Source of the DNA: Gracilaria gracilis
Lineage: Eukaryota; Rhodophyta; Florideophyceae; Gracilariales; Gracilariaceae
Assembly (NCBI GenBank): GCA_030374805.1
Contig: JARGSG010000021.1
Location: 1-64,000, forward strand
DNA: 64,000 bases
Direction: 5' to 3'
The position numbers and the translations under genes are program-made. The notes below the pieces were generated by a model, which saw nothing but the letters and a program-made list of their open reading frames with translations, did no database searches and was not told the origin of the DNA. The first letter of the stretch is position 1, and each line of letters opens with the position of its first letter. This document shows positions 41,595-51,532 of the stretch, in pieces.

Positions 41595-42490
41595 TAGACA
41601 CTGACGGAGATCGACTTAACGGGAAGTTTCTCAAGCCCAAATCTGTAGATAGCGCCGCGTTTGAAATCTGGAAGCTCAGCGAGGAAGATGCAATCAAACA
41701 AGTAGTTCTAGCAGAAGTCAACGTCTGCTCGTATACGACAGAAATTCTTGTAATGGCATCTGCACTGAGCAAAACTCTCTCTGTCTTTGAAGTAACTGTT
41801 CGCATTTTTGTCAATTCTCACACGGGTTTGTTTGCCCTTCAAGGCAGTTTTCGAAGACAACCAAGCAGCCTCCAACGCCTCCTTTTCACACTGTTCAACT
41901 TGAGCCAACGATGCAAAGTATGCATCTCTTTGACACCAAATCACTGCGGCGTAGCCCAAAATGAGCGTGTTGACCAACTTACGAAGTCTGGGTTGGCGCT
42001 TCCAATGATCGAACAGGTTAAATTCGAGATCGATTTGTTAGATGTCAAAGTGCAGCTCTCGGCAAAAGGGGAAGGGAAAAGGATATCAGGAGCACTGCCG
42101 GAAATTATATCCGATCATGACACAGCCAGAAAAGCTGAAGTGCTCTAGCTTAGTTTTTGGAGAGGTACGATCCCAATCTCCACCCAGTGGCAACGTACAT
42201 GACTCAAAAGCTTCTGAGGCGCGAGTGTGGCACAACTGGTAAAGAGGACGTGGAACATGTAGTTTCCCGATATCCTTTGACAATCGTCTCCCGTCGAGAA
42301 GAGCTACCACCGTTTTCTGAAGGACGAGTTTTCACTCTGCAGGATTTGAGTAGACAGTACCCGCATAAGCTGTTAGCCTTTTCGATGAATGAAAGTTATC
42401 TATGGAGAGAGTTTTTTTTCGACCTACTAGTAATTAAAGTTCATGTCCGCGTTGAAGAAAAAGTGGATATGATTGCCTTGGAAGCAAAAC
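41595..42490 (+). mobile_element. LINE remnant: RNase H domain and C-terminus
   Basis: From about 41610 the plus strand reads TDGDRLNGKF, AEVNVCSYTTEILVMASAL, VRIFVNSHTGLFALQG and SLTPNHCGVAQNERVDQLTK. These are the four blocks of a retroelement RNase H (first Asp, Glu, Asp-like N and the HxG..NERxD block). Further on, 42157-42400 reads CGTTGKEDVEHVV, PLTIVSRREELP and RQYPHKLLAF, the family C-terminus also seen at 38.2-38.5 kb. The metal-binding third Asp is Asn and the frames shift around 42150, so it is dead. Reverse transcriptase and endonuclease parts are missing. Confidence 0.7.
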
Positions 42491-42739
42491 ATTGAAGGGA
42501 TTCTGTTATGAACCTGGTTGAATGATAGGACAGTCCCTCTGTGATTGAAGCCATAGCTGCATTGAGAAGCACAGAGCCTTGGTGCGTTGCATTTTCATCG
42601 GGAGGTGATTCGTTTCACTTTCAACCTGATGTTGCCTTCTAGTGGGGGATATTGGATATTTGTCACAGATATTCATATACAGAGTATACATATATACGTC
42701 ACAGATATGTACCAGTTCTTCAGCAAGATGCTCTACAGT

Positions 42740-44076
42740 TTACCAGTAGCAGAACAAATCCGACATCGCATCCTCCTCATCGTCGTCAGCACCGAAATTT
42801 TCATATTGCTGCTCCAGCTCCGGATTGTTATGCTGTGCAGCGGTGTAATCCAACCAACGCCGCCAACTCTCCATAACCGTGTCTCTAAGTAGTGTGTGGA
42901 ACGTGAACAATCTCAAGTCCGAGCCCATGTATCCGAACGGGTTTTCAACTTCGACGGCTAGCATTTCGAGCGACATCAACGAGTATGCGATCACCCAGAA
43001 AACAGGTATTGTTGAATACCCCATTTGTTCGACAAGGGCCAGAGGTAATGTCGTTAAATAGGTCATAAGCAGCATTCGAAGATGGACTACATAAGCATAT
43101 GCCATGGGGTTCAGATTAATTCGTTCTATTTCGCTGTACGGCGCGTAGAGTCCGACAAGCTCATTATGTAACTTGAAGTACATTTTGGGTTGCAGGTCTC
43201 CGCAATATGCCTGTAACATCTGCCCAATTGTTTCGAGAACGAACAGAGGACGAGATATCGACTCACGAATTCGGTGCATGTCAATCTCCGTCAGGATCTT
43301 TTCCAGCCCCTGTTCTTCTACTCAATGTGAGAGGTTGAAAACTGCGTTAGAGATGTGCTCATCTGGACCTATGCCAGCAGAATATGTATGTTTTGCTTAT
43401 ACGTACCAAACTCGCGATCCCTTCGCACTTCTGCCGTCAGTGCATACGGGAATGCAATTAGATGCGCCAGAATTCGCGCCCTATGTTCCTTCTTTATCTC
43501 ACCCCTGGGAATAACATCTAAAAATGAATGCACAAAACTTCGGACACGAGTCTGAATCTGATAGAACGATTGCTGTCCAGAGATGTAGTTCCTATAACTC
43601 TGCTGAGTACGGAACGACATCAACAGAAACAAAATAAAGCCTATATATGCGTGTGGCTGGGTTCCAAGAGCAAATCGAGAACACCAGGCTCGACACGAAC
43701 GGTTTTCATCAACTCCGACGCCTGCCATGCCAGAAAGAATCACCAGAATCGTGCCCAGAGCGCAAGTCACGTAGAACGAACTGCTAATCGCCGGGCGTCC
43801 TTTGATCACCAACAGCGTTCGTCGCCAGTCGAACGCTGTTTTAGTTCATGAGAATCGTCGCCGTTTGGAAAAGTCAGTACATCCAAGACGAAGCCAACTT
43901 CATTCTGAGGTAAACTTACGATTGTACTCAATTTGGGCATTTCGCTTCAGTTTCTTCCCGGGAGGTCCTAATGTGGGTAAGTTGGCACTGTCTTCATCAA
44001 CAGTTATCGTTACGTAGGACTCTCTTGGGGTTTCATGGTCTTTGGAAGGAACAGCTTCGTAACTTGGATCATCCAT
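42740..44076 (-). CDS. Bestrophin/UPF0187-family membrane channel, three exons
   Basis: Exons run 44076-43920, 43835-43407 and 43317-42740, joining in frame to 387 residues. Introns are 84 bp (43836-43919, GTAAGT...CTAAAACAG) and 89 bp (43318-43406, GTACGT...TTGAGTAG). Joining restores FDWRRTLLVIKGRPA across the first junction and EFEEQGLEKILTEID across the second, which proves the splicing model. The family includes animal bestrophin chloride channels, bacterial homologues and plant/algal thylakoid VCCN/bestrophin-like channels. Hydrophobic helices are seen at FYVTCALGTILVILSGMA, AYIGFILFLLMSFRTQQSY, VVHLRMLLMTYLTTLPLALV and IPVFWVIAYSLMSLEMLAVE. ENPFGYMGSDLRL matches the conserved C-terminal loop. 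The N-terminal 60 residues are acidic and Pro-rich; no clear plastid transit peptide is seen. Confidence 0.88.
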
Positions 44077-45560
44077 ATCTCAGTCTGTGACAATTAAAGG
44101 CTAATGACAACTTTTTCTTCACTATGACGGTACGATTCCTTGAGGTAGTGTTGGTTACAGACGGGACGAGTTGGCGGGTCTGGGTGCAAACCTTCTATGA
44201 CAGCAATGAGAAATAAACGGTGTCCGAGGTGTTGAATCTCACCGTCCTCGTTAGACAAAATCGGAAGCACAAGCCCAACAAATATACTGCCAGGGATACA
44301 GGGTAAGGGTAACCCTTTATTCGCTATCCGGTATCCTCTTATCCCATACTGATACACCCAAGAGGTATAAGGGTACAGGCTTATCCTACGTCGATAGGAG
44401 AAGAGTGACGCATTTCTGCCCCTGCGGAAGCAACAGAATGTACTGGAGCATGCTTTTTCATGCGTTCAAAAAATGTATGGGTCCATCGTCTCGCGAGGAA
44501 TCAACAATTCGTCCGCTCCTTTTAAGAAGTTACTTACCCTTTGCTTCGTAGTGCGCGGGGACGGATTGGCATGAGGTAAGCGCAGAGTTCTGGTCAGGTT
44601 ATTTTTACAAACAGGTCATGAAGTCCCTTTTGAGTTGAGCAAAATCAATCCGGGTACTGGTTCTAGACCGCATGCTGATCTGTCGTTTTCGCGCCTGAAA
44701 ACGACAGATCAGCATGCGGTCGGCGCAGAATGCTGGTTTGCCGGGCCATCGCCTTGTTCTCAAGCCCCCTTCAAGAGAATTCTGAGACTCGCACCCACCA
44801 CAAGAAGCAGAAAGAGTTTGAGTTGCTGGTTGCAAAGGTTTGTAGTAGCCTTGAAAGGATGGACCCTCTTTTCGGTCCACGTTCCAGTTTGGATGCAGTC
44901 ACGCTGCGCGAGTATAAAGAGCTAGCGTTGCAGCGTCTCGTACAACTTGCACGCAGATGAAAGGATTTCTACACGTTCAGACAGCGAATGTTATTTGCAC
45001 GCACGCCCTCACAACCGGTGCGAGTGGATGGTGATAAATGTTTTATATCTTGGCGGAGGACATGGAAGCAACAGGGTCTGTAGCAGGACATCAAACACGT
45101 AACGTGAGATGGACGAGGCTATCCCACAGAATAAGAGGGTAATAACCTAAGATGACGATTGACGATTCCTTTTTGTTTTGATTATTGTTTCTATCGTTCT
45201 TTGTCACCACGATGGCGGACAACGGTCTCTGCGTTCAAGAACCAGAAATTTGCTTCCTAGCACAAACGTGACAAAACTGTGGTGGAAAGAGATATTGGTT
45301 GTGCATGGAATTCGGCGAATAAATGGATGCACTACATATCTACAAGTGGGACTTTGGACCGCCCTTAAACAGAAAACGGAAAACGAATGGCTGCGCGCTC
45401 ATCCATGGGTAAAAAATGTACAGTGTACACGAAGGTCGATCGCATGTAGTCCGCCAAGATAGGCGTGAACGACGCAATGGAAGCTGTGTAAAGCAGAACC
45501 CCAACAAGGTCGGCGGTCAACAAGCGATGCGACGGTTGTGGGACGAAGCAAACAAGGGTG
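44077..45560. other. Intergenic, no gene recognised
   Basis: About 1.5 kb. It contains a 25-bp perfect inverted repeat at 44666-44721 and a patch of degenerate GGGTA/TATCC words at 44290-44400. Open frames at 44605-44880 and 45178-45462 resemble nothing known. Confidence 0.5.
44666..44721. repeat. Perfect inverted repeat, 25-bp arms
   Basis: Positions 44666-44690 are exactly complementary to 44697-44721, with the 6-base loop GCGCCT. The arms begin GACCGCATGCTGATC. It has no neighbouring coding sequence and looks like a foldback element or a structured-RNA locus. Confidence 0.9.
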
Positions 45561-46421
45561 CTATGCATCTTTTCCATACGCCTGTTTTTCTGTCAATGTG
45601 GGCGCACCAGACTTTTTCCATTGGCGCGGGTCGCGAAAAGTGCCGCAAAGCTTATCCCACAAGGTGGTATACTGGCCGTAATTTGAGCGGAATGTGGTGT
45701 GGTGAATTGTGTGATGTGCGGCGCCATTGACACCCGGAATGCCCCAGGTGAATCGATCATGAATGTTAATTGTCCACCACGAGACAATAACAAGCGATAT
45801 GAGGTGGACGCCGGACTGAAACGGCAACAAAAAGATGAAGATTTGGTACGCAAGGCCCTGGGCGTAACCATCCAGAGGATGAAAGGCAAATGCTGCAAAC
45901 GGGGTGGTGTTGATGAAGGAATGGTGTCGCTTGTGGATGTACTTGTAGATTAGGGGGTGATGCAAGCCTCGGTGAACAAAGTAAATGATGCAATCGCTGA
46001 ATGCAAGGAAGAGAAACGGAGAAATGACGAGATAGACGTAGCCATATTGCGAAACATCGTAATAGACCTTGCTATAACCAAGCTGAACCATCACCTCCAC
46101 CGGAGTGGATAAGCCAGCCATTAGAGCAAGAGAGGATACACTGGTGGTTATCTCCCTCCTCACCTCGGTAGTGTTCAAGTATCCGCTCGGAAGACTGGAC
46201 GCAAACAGGCGCATGTACAAAAAGAAGTGCAAGGAGGCGAAAATGAAATACACAAGGAGCGAGCCGATGTACAGAAAGACCCAGGTGAGGAACACTCGAC
46301 GCTCCAGAGAGAGCGGATTCTCGGCCGGAACGATATGGTTGAACACTTTATCATTGAGCATGTATACCATGGAATGTGCATTGAGGTCGGACAGACGCGC
46401 CACAATACCCAACGCTTCCAT
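45561..46421 (-). CDS. SC5D: C5 sterol desaturase (ERG3/SC5D type)
   Basis: The di-iron ER membrane enzyme introduces the C5-C6 double bond in sterol synthesis, making the delta5,7 substrate for DHCR7. The 286-residue product carries the three His boxes of the fatty-acid-hydroxylase superfamily: HRGLHH (150-155), HKRHH (163-167) and HHTIHH (236-241). Hydrophobic segments lie at about 44-75, 95-115 and 128-148. FHPLDGYAQGLAYQI and NYGQYTTLWDKLCGTFRDP are typical of C5-desaturases rather than C4-methyl oxidases. Length is normal. The ATG at 46421 is the first in frame; upstream is a GC-rich island. Intact, intronless. Lathosterol oxidase is the best name if cholesterol is made. Confidence 0.93.
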   Translation of the reverse strand: MEALGIVARLSDLNAHSMVYMLNDKVFNHIVPAENPLSLERRVFLTWVFLYIGSLLVYFIFASLHFFLYMRLFASSLPSGYLNTTEVRREITTSVSSLALMAGLSTPVEVMVQLGYSKVYYDVSQYGYVYLVISPFLFLAFSDCIIYFVHRGLHHPLIYKYIHKRHHSFINTTPFAAFAFHPLDGYAQGLAYQIFIFLLPFQSGVHLISLVIVSWWTINIHDRFTWGIPGVNGAAHHTIHHTTFRSNYGQYTTLWDKLCGTFRDPRQWKKSGAPTLTEKQAYGKDA

Positions 46422-47642
46422 GTTGGAGGAGGACGAGCGCGGAGGTCAAGAGCGGCGGTGCGCGCGGAAGCGGAAGGGCGATGCCAAAGCGCCGCGGAAC
46501 GAAAGCAAACGTCGTGTGTCGTCTGCGTGCGAAAGCGGAACGAAAGCAAGTGGCTGGCTGTGCGCGTCTGCTGCGCGCCGAACGCGCGCAGGAGAGCTGT
46601 GGCGAGGTTCGGCAGCGGAGGAGGCACGTGCACGAGCAACAGCAGGCAGCAGCAGCACAGGAGCAGGCAGAGCCGAGACAGTTGAACACGCGCGACCAGC
46701 GTGGCAACGGGCGGCCGCCCAATTGCTTCGATTACAAACAAGTTACAAATTGCGCCGAGCCGCCCACGAGCTGCACACGCGCTGCTTGCCGCGGCGCGGA
46801 GATGTGATGTGATGTGAATCACGGCGCGACGCCAGTCACAGCCGCGCGCGCGCAGATTTGCCGCGCACCAATCGCGGGCGGGCGGGAGGGCGCCGGCGTC
46901 ACGCGACCACCGTCACGCGGACGGGCGCGCGCGCGCACCAGCCATCGGTTTTTTTTCGGCCGTCGTGGATGGCCGTCATGAACGGCAGCGGCTGGCGTCG
47001 GGAGCCGCCGTCCGCCGGCGGCGAGCGCCAACATTTCGTCGTCGGCGGGCGCGCAGTGGCGGCGCGGCGGCAGCGTCGCGCAGCGCCAACGGAAGCCGAC
47101 GCGCACGCGCGCGGCCGCGTCCGCTGTCGTTGACGTTGACGGCGGCGGCAGCGGCGGCGGCGCGCTGAAATGAGCGCAATTTCATTTGGCGCGCGCCAAA
47201 TATCTGCGCGCGGAGCGAGCGCGTACTTTGCACGCGCGCGTCACGTTGCGCCTTGCGCTTGTGCCGCTTTTGGCGCATTTTGTTCTACACGCTTCTTCCA
47301 CAGCAGCGCTGCTGTCGCGCGCGTCTTGCAAGCTGCAAGTTGCAACGCTTTGCTTTTGCGCCGCTTCAACGTTCGCAACTGCTTCTTCTTCCCTTCGCCG
47401 CCGCCCCATGCGCTGTGAGCCGGCGCTGTTGTCGACGTGCTCGATTTCCTGCCTTCTACTACTTTCTGCCCGTGCCGTCGCGTCTGTCTGTTGCCCACGC
47501 CCGCCCTTGTTGCGTGTCCAGCTTTGACCAACGCGTCTTCTTCGTCGTCGCTGCTTTCGTGCCCTGTGCGTTTGCAACCCTTCTCTGTTGCCCGACTTGT
47601 TTTCTTTGCTTGCTGTTTCGTTCTGCTGCCGTTTGTTCTTCC
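46422..47642. promoter_or_regulatory. GC-rich divergent promoter island
   Basis: 1.2 kb between the divergent desaturase and F-box-like genes. CpG-dense, with many short GCGCGC tracts at about 46840-47230 and then a pyrimidine-rich leader to 47640. No coding similarity. Confidence 0.55.
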
Positions 47643-48680
47643 ATGCAAGACCACTCCGACCACACACCTTCATCGCCGTTCCATTCTCCGCAAACGCACG
47701 CCTCTTCTCTGCGCGAGTTACCGGAGGATGTACAACAACAACTCATCTCCCTGCTCAATCAATCCGATCAAGCCCACCTCGCCACCTCGTGCCAGTACTT
47801 TCACCACCTAGTCACTCCTCTGCTACGTCGCATATTCCGCTGCGTCAGCTGCCAGGCGCACCTGTTCGAACCAAAGGAACTCGCTCTGTATGACACCCAA
47901 CCGTCGTCGCCGCGAAGCACCTTCGGTCCGTCTAGCAAGCTTGCCAAGCGCACCTTCTTCCAGTTGGTGCAAACCAACCCAACCAGAGATGTGACCCAGT
48001 TTGGAATGGTGCTTGACCACAGACGCGGCGCCGCTAACTTTCATGTGCTGCGTCATCTCATGCAGACTGTTTACAAGGATGGGCGCTTCCCATTACCTCA
48101 GCAGTTGCAATGCGTGCAGGCGCTCAGATGCGAGGCGTGTGGCGTGTTTGTGGGCTTTCGACACAGTGATGGCGGTGCTGTTCGTGACTTTGTGCATCAC
48201 GACTTTGTGGAGCTGTGTGATTCAAAGGGTCGACTCATGACTTGGAATGGGCACTACTTACCCCCGCCGGAGGGAATGGTTAACTGCGCAAACCCGCAGT
48301 GTCGCAACGTGCTATTCGACCGCGATGACATGCTGCCGTGGTCGCATGTGCTGGCGAGCTCGAGACTCACCGATATGAACGCGTATCTCGAGTGGGACCA
48401 TTCGTGGGCTGGCGCCGCCACCGCCGACCAACCGGCGTTCTTCGTCAAGCGCTTGAGGGACGGTAGTGTGCATGTGAGAAACGTTCGAGCCGAACATCTG
48501 CGCCAAGGAGATATGATTGTGGGCGATGTTCATTGCTCACAGTGCGACTCTCATATTGGATGGAAGCTGCTGTCCGAAGTTGCGGAGGGAGATATGCTGC
48601 ATAACTACGATCAGATAGGACGGTTTGGAATCATCCGCGGCGCTGTTGCGCCGACGGAGCCACGAAACATGCATATTTGA
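47643..48680 (+). CDS. F-box-like protein with C-terminal Yippee-type zinc domain
   Basis: The 345-residue product starts MQDHSDHTPSS. Residues about 20-62 (LRELPEDVQQQLISLLNQSD, then LATSCQYFHHLVTPLLRR) look like an F-box, the Skp1-binding module of SCF ubiquitin ligases. Cys pairs follow: CVSCQAHLF, CEACGVFVGF, CANPQCRNVLF and CSQCDSHIGW. The last lies in GDVHCSQCDSHIGWKLL and is followed by NYDQIGRFGIIRGAV, matching the end of Yippee/Mis18/cereblon-type beta-sheet domains, which bind zinc through two CxxC. The first and third pairs may build a second zinc site. This suggests a substrate receptor for an SCF ligase, by inference. The ATG at 47643 is the first in a frame that is otherwise open through the GC-rich leader. 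Intact, no introns. Confidence 0.72.
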   Translation: MQDHSDHTPSSPFHSPQTHASSLRELPEDVQQQLISLLNQSDQAHLATSCQYFHHLVTPLLRRIFRCVSCQAHLFEPKELALYDTQPSSPRSTFGPSSKLAKRTFFQLVQTNPTRDVTQFGMVLDHRRGAANFHVLRHLMQTVYKDGRFPLPQQLQCVQALRCEACGVFVGFRHSDGGAVRDFVHHDFVELCDSKGRLMTWNGHYLPPPEGMVNCANPQCRNVLFDRDDMLPWSHVLASSRLTDMNAYLEWDHSWAGAATADQPAFFVKRLRDGSVHVRNVRAEHLRQGDMIVGDVHCSQCDSHIGWKLLSEVAEGDMLHNYDQIGRFGIIRGAVAPTEPRNMHI

Positions 48681-49546
48681 AGGTGGTGCTCGTTGTTTTG
48701 TGTTTGTCTGAACTTGTATAGAAACCCTTACAAGGGTTTGGTTATGGGGCGTTGCTTTTGTAGTTATGGTATGTATCCGCTTTTTTAGTTTTCAGTTATG
48801 CGATGTTGTTAGTTGTTGTTGGTGTAGTACAAGACAATATGGCTGTTGTACAGGTACAGAGCTCGCGGTTCGATGCGTGGTTGAACGGTTCGAAACGAGT
48901 GCTTTCGCTGAGTAAAATGTAGCGTTACTTTTGCACGATGTGATGATGGTGGTGGCCGGAGCACACCTGCTGTCATTGTTCAGGACCCAAGTCACCTGTG
49001 GCGTCGAACAACGGCTGCAGCCGTCCCTTGCCGCACTGCCCGTTGACTTGGCAGGGAGCGAGGTACAGACTCTCCAGCGTTCTACAGCCAAGGCGCTATG
49101 GGAATATCATTGCTTCGCAGTTTGGGAATGTGCCGCGCTGAAATCTGCCGCAGCTCGGTTGTCCACTTGAGGTCAACCGCTTACTGTTGCACACGTGGAC
49201 AAGCAGCTGCTGAAGTTGGCTCGTCTGTGATCCAAAACGAAATGTTGGTGCTCTGTGCAACAGCCCCAAACACGACACGGATGGCGCATGGCGTCTGGCG
49301 AAACGGTTTTGCTTCTTGATATAGCCGTGGAGGATACCACGGTAGTACACAGAGCACGAGACGTCGTCTTGTTTGTCACCGTTTTGAGACAGGCGTATCT
49401 CTTATCTGTCTTGTGAGACAGCGCTAGTTGACCGAAGCATAGAGATCATAAGGCATCGCTTTATCCCTGGATTCTGAACGCCTTGGCGCCTCTTGTACCC
49501 GAGTTGCGTTGCACGCCATCCGGTTTTCGGACCTAAAGCAGCGGCG
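48681..49546. other. Intergenic, nothing convincing
   Basis: 866 bp between the F-box-like gene and DHCR7, on the same strand. Faint Leu-rich readings on both strands near 49.0-49.3 kb do not form a consistent repeat. Confidence 0.45.
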
Positions 49547-50857
49547 ATGAAAAAGAGCGATGAAACCACTCAACCCACCTCTCTGTCATCCTTTTTCCGC
49601 ACCACGTTTGTCCCACTGGCGCTGATGCTTATATCGCCGCCTGCTGTTCAGCTGGTATGGGTGATTTGCTATCACTATGGAGGAAGTGCTCTGCGTGCAT
49701 TATCCAGCCCGGTACATCAAATTCGCTCCAACTTTCCGCACGTCACTCTGCAAGCTGGCGCGATTGTTTTCGCGTTTCTCGCCATGCAAACAGTGCTTCT
49801 GAGATTGGTTCCAGCAACTATATTTGTGGCCATTCCTACACCGATGGGAAATCGTCCCACCTACCGATTGAATGGTGTGCGGTGTTTCTTTCTGACACAC
49901 TTGTTGATTATGGCGGCTTACTCACGTGAACTGTTTTCGTTTGTGCAGTTCTACCATGTGTTTGGAGATATTCTTGCATTTCTGAATGCCACTGCGTTGG
50001 TGGCAACTGTTTTCCTGTACTTTCGTGGTCTTTACTTTCCGACAAACTCTGATTCGGGCAAGACGGGGCACGGGCTGATTTGGGATATGTGGCAAGGCAC
50101 TGAACTGCACCCGGAAATGTTTGGGGTGAGTCTCAAGCAACTGATTAACTGTCGCTTTGCCATGATGGGCTGGAGCGTAGCTGTAGTAGGGTTTGCGGCG
50201 AGTCAGTACGAGATGTACGGCTTCTTGTCCAACTCGATGTTCGTATCGGCATTTTTGCAGATGGTGTACATCTTGAAGTTTTTCGTGTGGGAGGCGGGCT
50301 ACTTCAACTCTGTGGATATCATTCACGACCGCTTCGGTTTCTATATATTCTGGGGTTGCTCAGCGTTTCTACCCAGCATCTACACGCTGAGCTCTTACTA
50401 CCTTACGACTCACGCGATCCAATGGCCTGTGTGGGCGGCAGCAGCAATGGCGATAACAGGCGTGGTAGCCGTGGGATGCAATTACTGGACCGACTATCAA
50501 AGACAAGCATTCCGCGCGGCGAATGGAAACTGCAAGGTGTGGGGGCGGGCGCCGTGTATCATTGAGGCCACGTACACGACGGGGGATGGAAAGAGTCGAC
50601 GCAGCTTGTTGTTGGCGAGCGGGTGGTGGGGCGTAGCTCGGCACATCAACTACGTGTTCGAGATCACGTTGGCGTTGTGCTGGAGCTTGCCGGCGGCGCG
50701 AAGTGGGGTGATTCCTTACGTCTACGTGAGCTTTCTGACGATCCTTCTGACGGATCGGGCGTACCGGGATGAGCTGAGGTGCGCGGAGAAGTACGGCAAG
50801 TACTACGACGAGTATTGCAAGCTGGTGCCGTACAAGATGATCCCTGGCGTGTACTGA
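49547..50857 (+). CDS. DHCR7: 7-dehydrocholesterol reductase (DHCR7, sterol delta7-reductase)
   Basis: The enzyme reduces the C7-C8 double bond with NADPH in the ER, the last step to cholesterol from 7-dehydrocholesterol. The 436-residue, highly hydrophobic product belongs to the ERG4/ERG24 reductase family. Typical blocks are GHGLIWDMWQGTELHP (DHCR7: F.G.ELHP), FVWEAGYFNSVDIIHDRFGF (the W.E.....D...DR.G.. signature), LLASGWWGVARHINYV, and the end LLTDRAYRDELRCAEKYGKY with YDEYCKLVPYKMIPGVY. The D.....DRFGFY and ELHP motifs favour DHCR7 over the C14-reductase. The ATG at 49547 is the first in frame. Intact, intronless, on the same side of the pathway as the desaturase 3.1 kb away. Confidence 0.93.
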   Translation: MKKSDETTQPTSLSSFFRTTFVPLALMLISPPAVQLVWVICYHYGGSALRALSSPVHQIRSNFPHVTLQAGAIVFAFLAMQTVLLRLVPATIFVAIPTPMGNRPTYRLNGVRCFFLTHLLIMAAYSRELFSFVQFYHVFGDILAFLNATALVATVFLYFRGLYFPTNSDSGKTGHGLIWDMWQGTELHPEMFGVSLKQLINCRFAMMGWSVAVVGFAASQYEMYGFLSNSMFVSAFLQMVYILKFFVWEAGYFNSVDIIHDRFGFYIFWGCSAFLPSIYTLSSYYLTTHAIQWPVWAAAAMAITGVVAVGCNYWTDYQRQAFRAANGNCKVWGRAPCIIEATYTTGDGKSRRSLLLASGWWGVARHINYVFEITLALCWSLPAARSGVIPYVYVSFLTILLTDRAYRDELRCAEKYGKYYDEYCKLVPYKMIPGVY

Positions 50858-51189
50858 GCGCGGCGGGTGGGGGAGGGACGGGCGTTGCGGACGGTGCTTC
50901 TCTTTGGAGTGTTCGAATCGCGCAGCGGAGGCGAATCTTGAGTGCACGCGCTGCGCAATTCGATTGGACGGCAGCAGATGTGGGCGGCGGGTGAGCAGTT
51001 GCGCGCTCGGCGGGCGAGCCGAGCGCGAGAGGCGCGCGGGACAGGTGTAAAGTGGCGCGGCGCGACTAGTCGCGCGCGCGAGAGCTGACGACCGAGTGGC
51101 CGCGCCCATGTGCACGCCGCTTTCCTGCGCCAGCACTGCGAGCGCCACTGCCAGTTCATCACGCGCGCGCAAGTGGAAGCGGCGCCCGC

Positions 51190-51220
<31 letters not shown>

Positions 51221-51532
51221 GCGTAGCGCGTGCCACGGCGCGCCATTTACAGTGCGCCCGCGTGTAAGGCTCTCACGCGCACGCTCACGCGCGAGCGCGC
51301 GCACGCCGCTGGCGCCGCTGGCGCCGCGCCGCTGGCGCCGCGCCGCTGGGTGACGCGCGCGCTCGCGCTCAAAAGCAGCGCCGCGGCTGTGCGTTCACCC
51401 CGCGCCACCGAATCTATCAGCGCCTTTTTCTAAAGCGAAAGCGCCCTTTCTCGTCGTCTCCCCCCCTCTCGTCTTCCCCCCCCGCCGTCCTTCCTCCTCC
51501 GCGTCGCCGCCGTTTGCTTGCGCCCCTTCACC
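50858..51532. promoter_or_regulatory. GC-rich promoter island of the MAPK gene
   Basis: 675 bp of extremely CpG-rich DNA, with a GCC/GCCGCC run at about 51180-51225 and a pyrimidine-rich leader (51450-51520) before the start codon. No gene. Confidence 0.55.

Noticed and set aside
47182-47663. Long minus-strand frames opposite the F-box gene leader
   Set aside because: GC/pyrimidine-rich composition keeps several frames open; no family resemblance.
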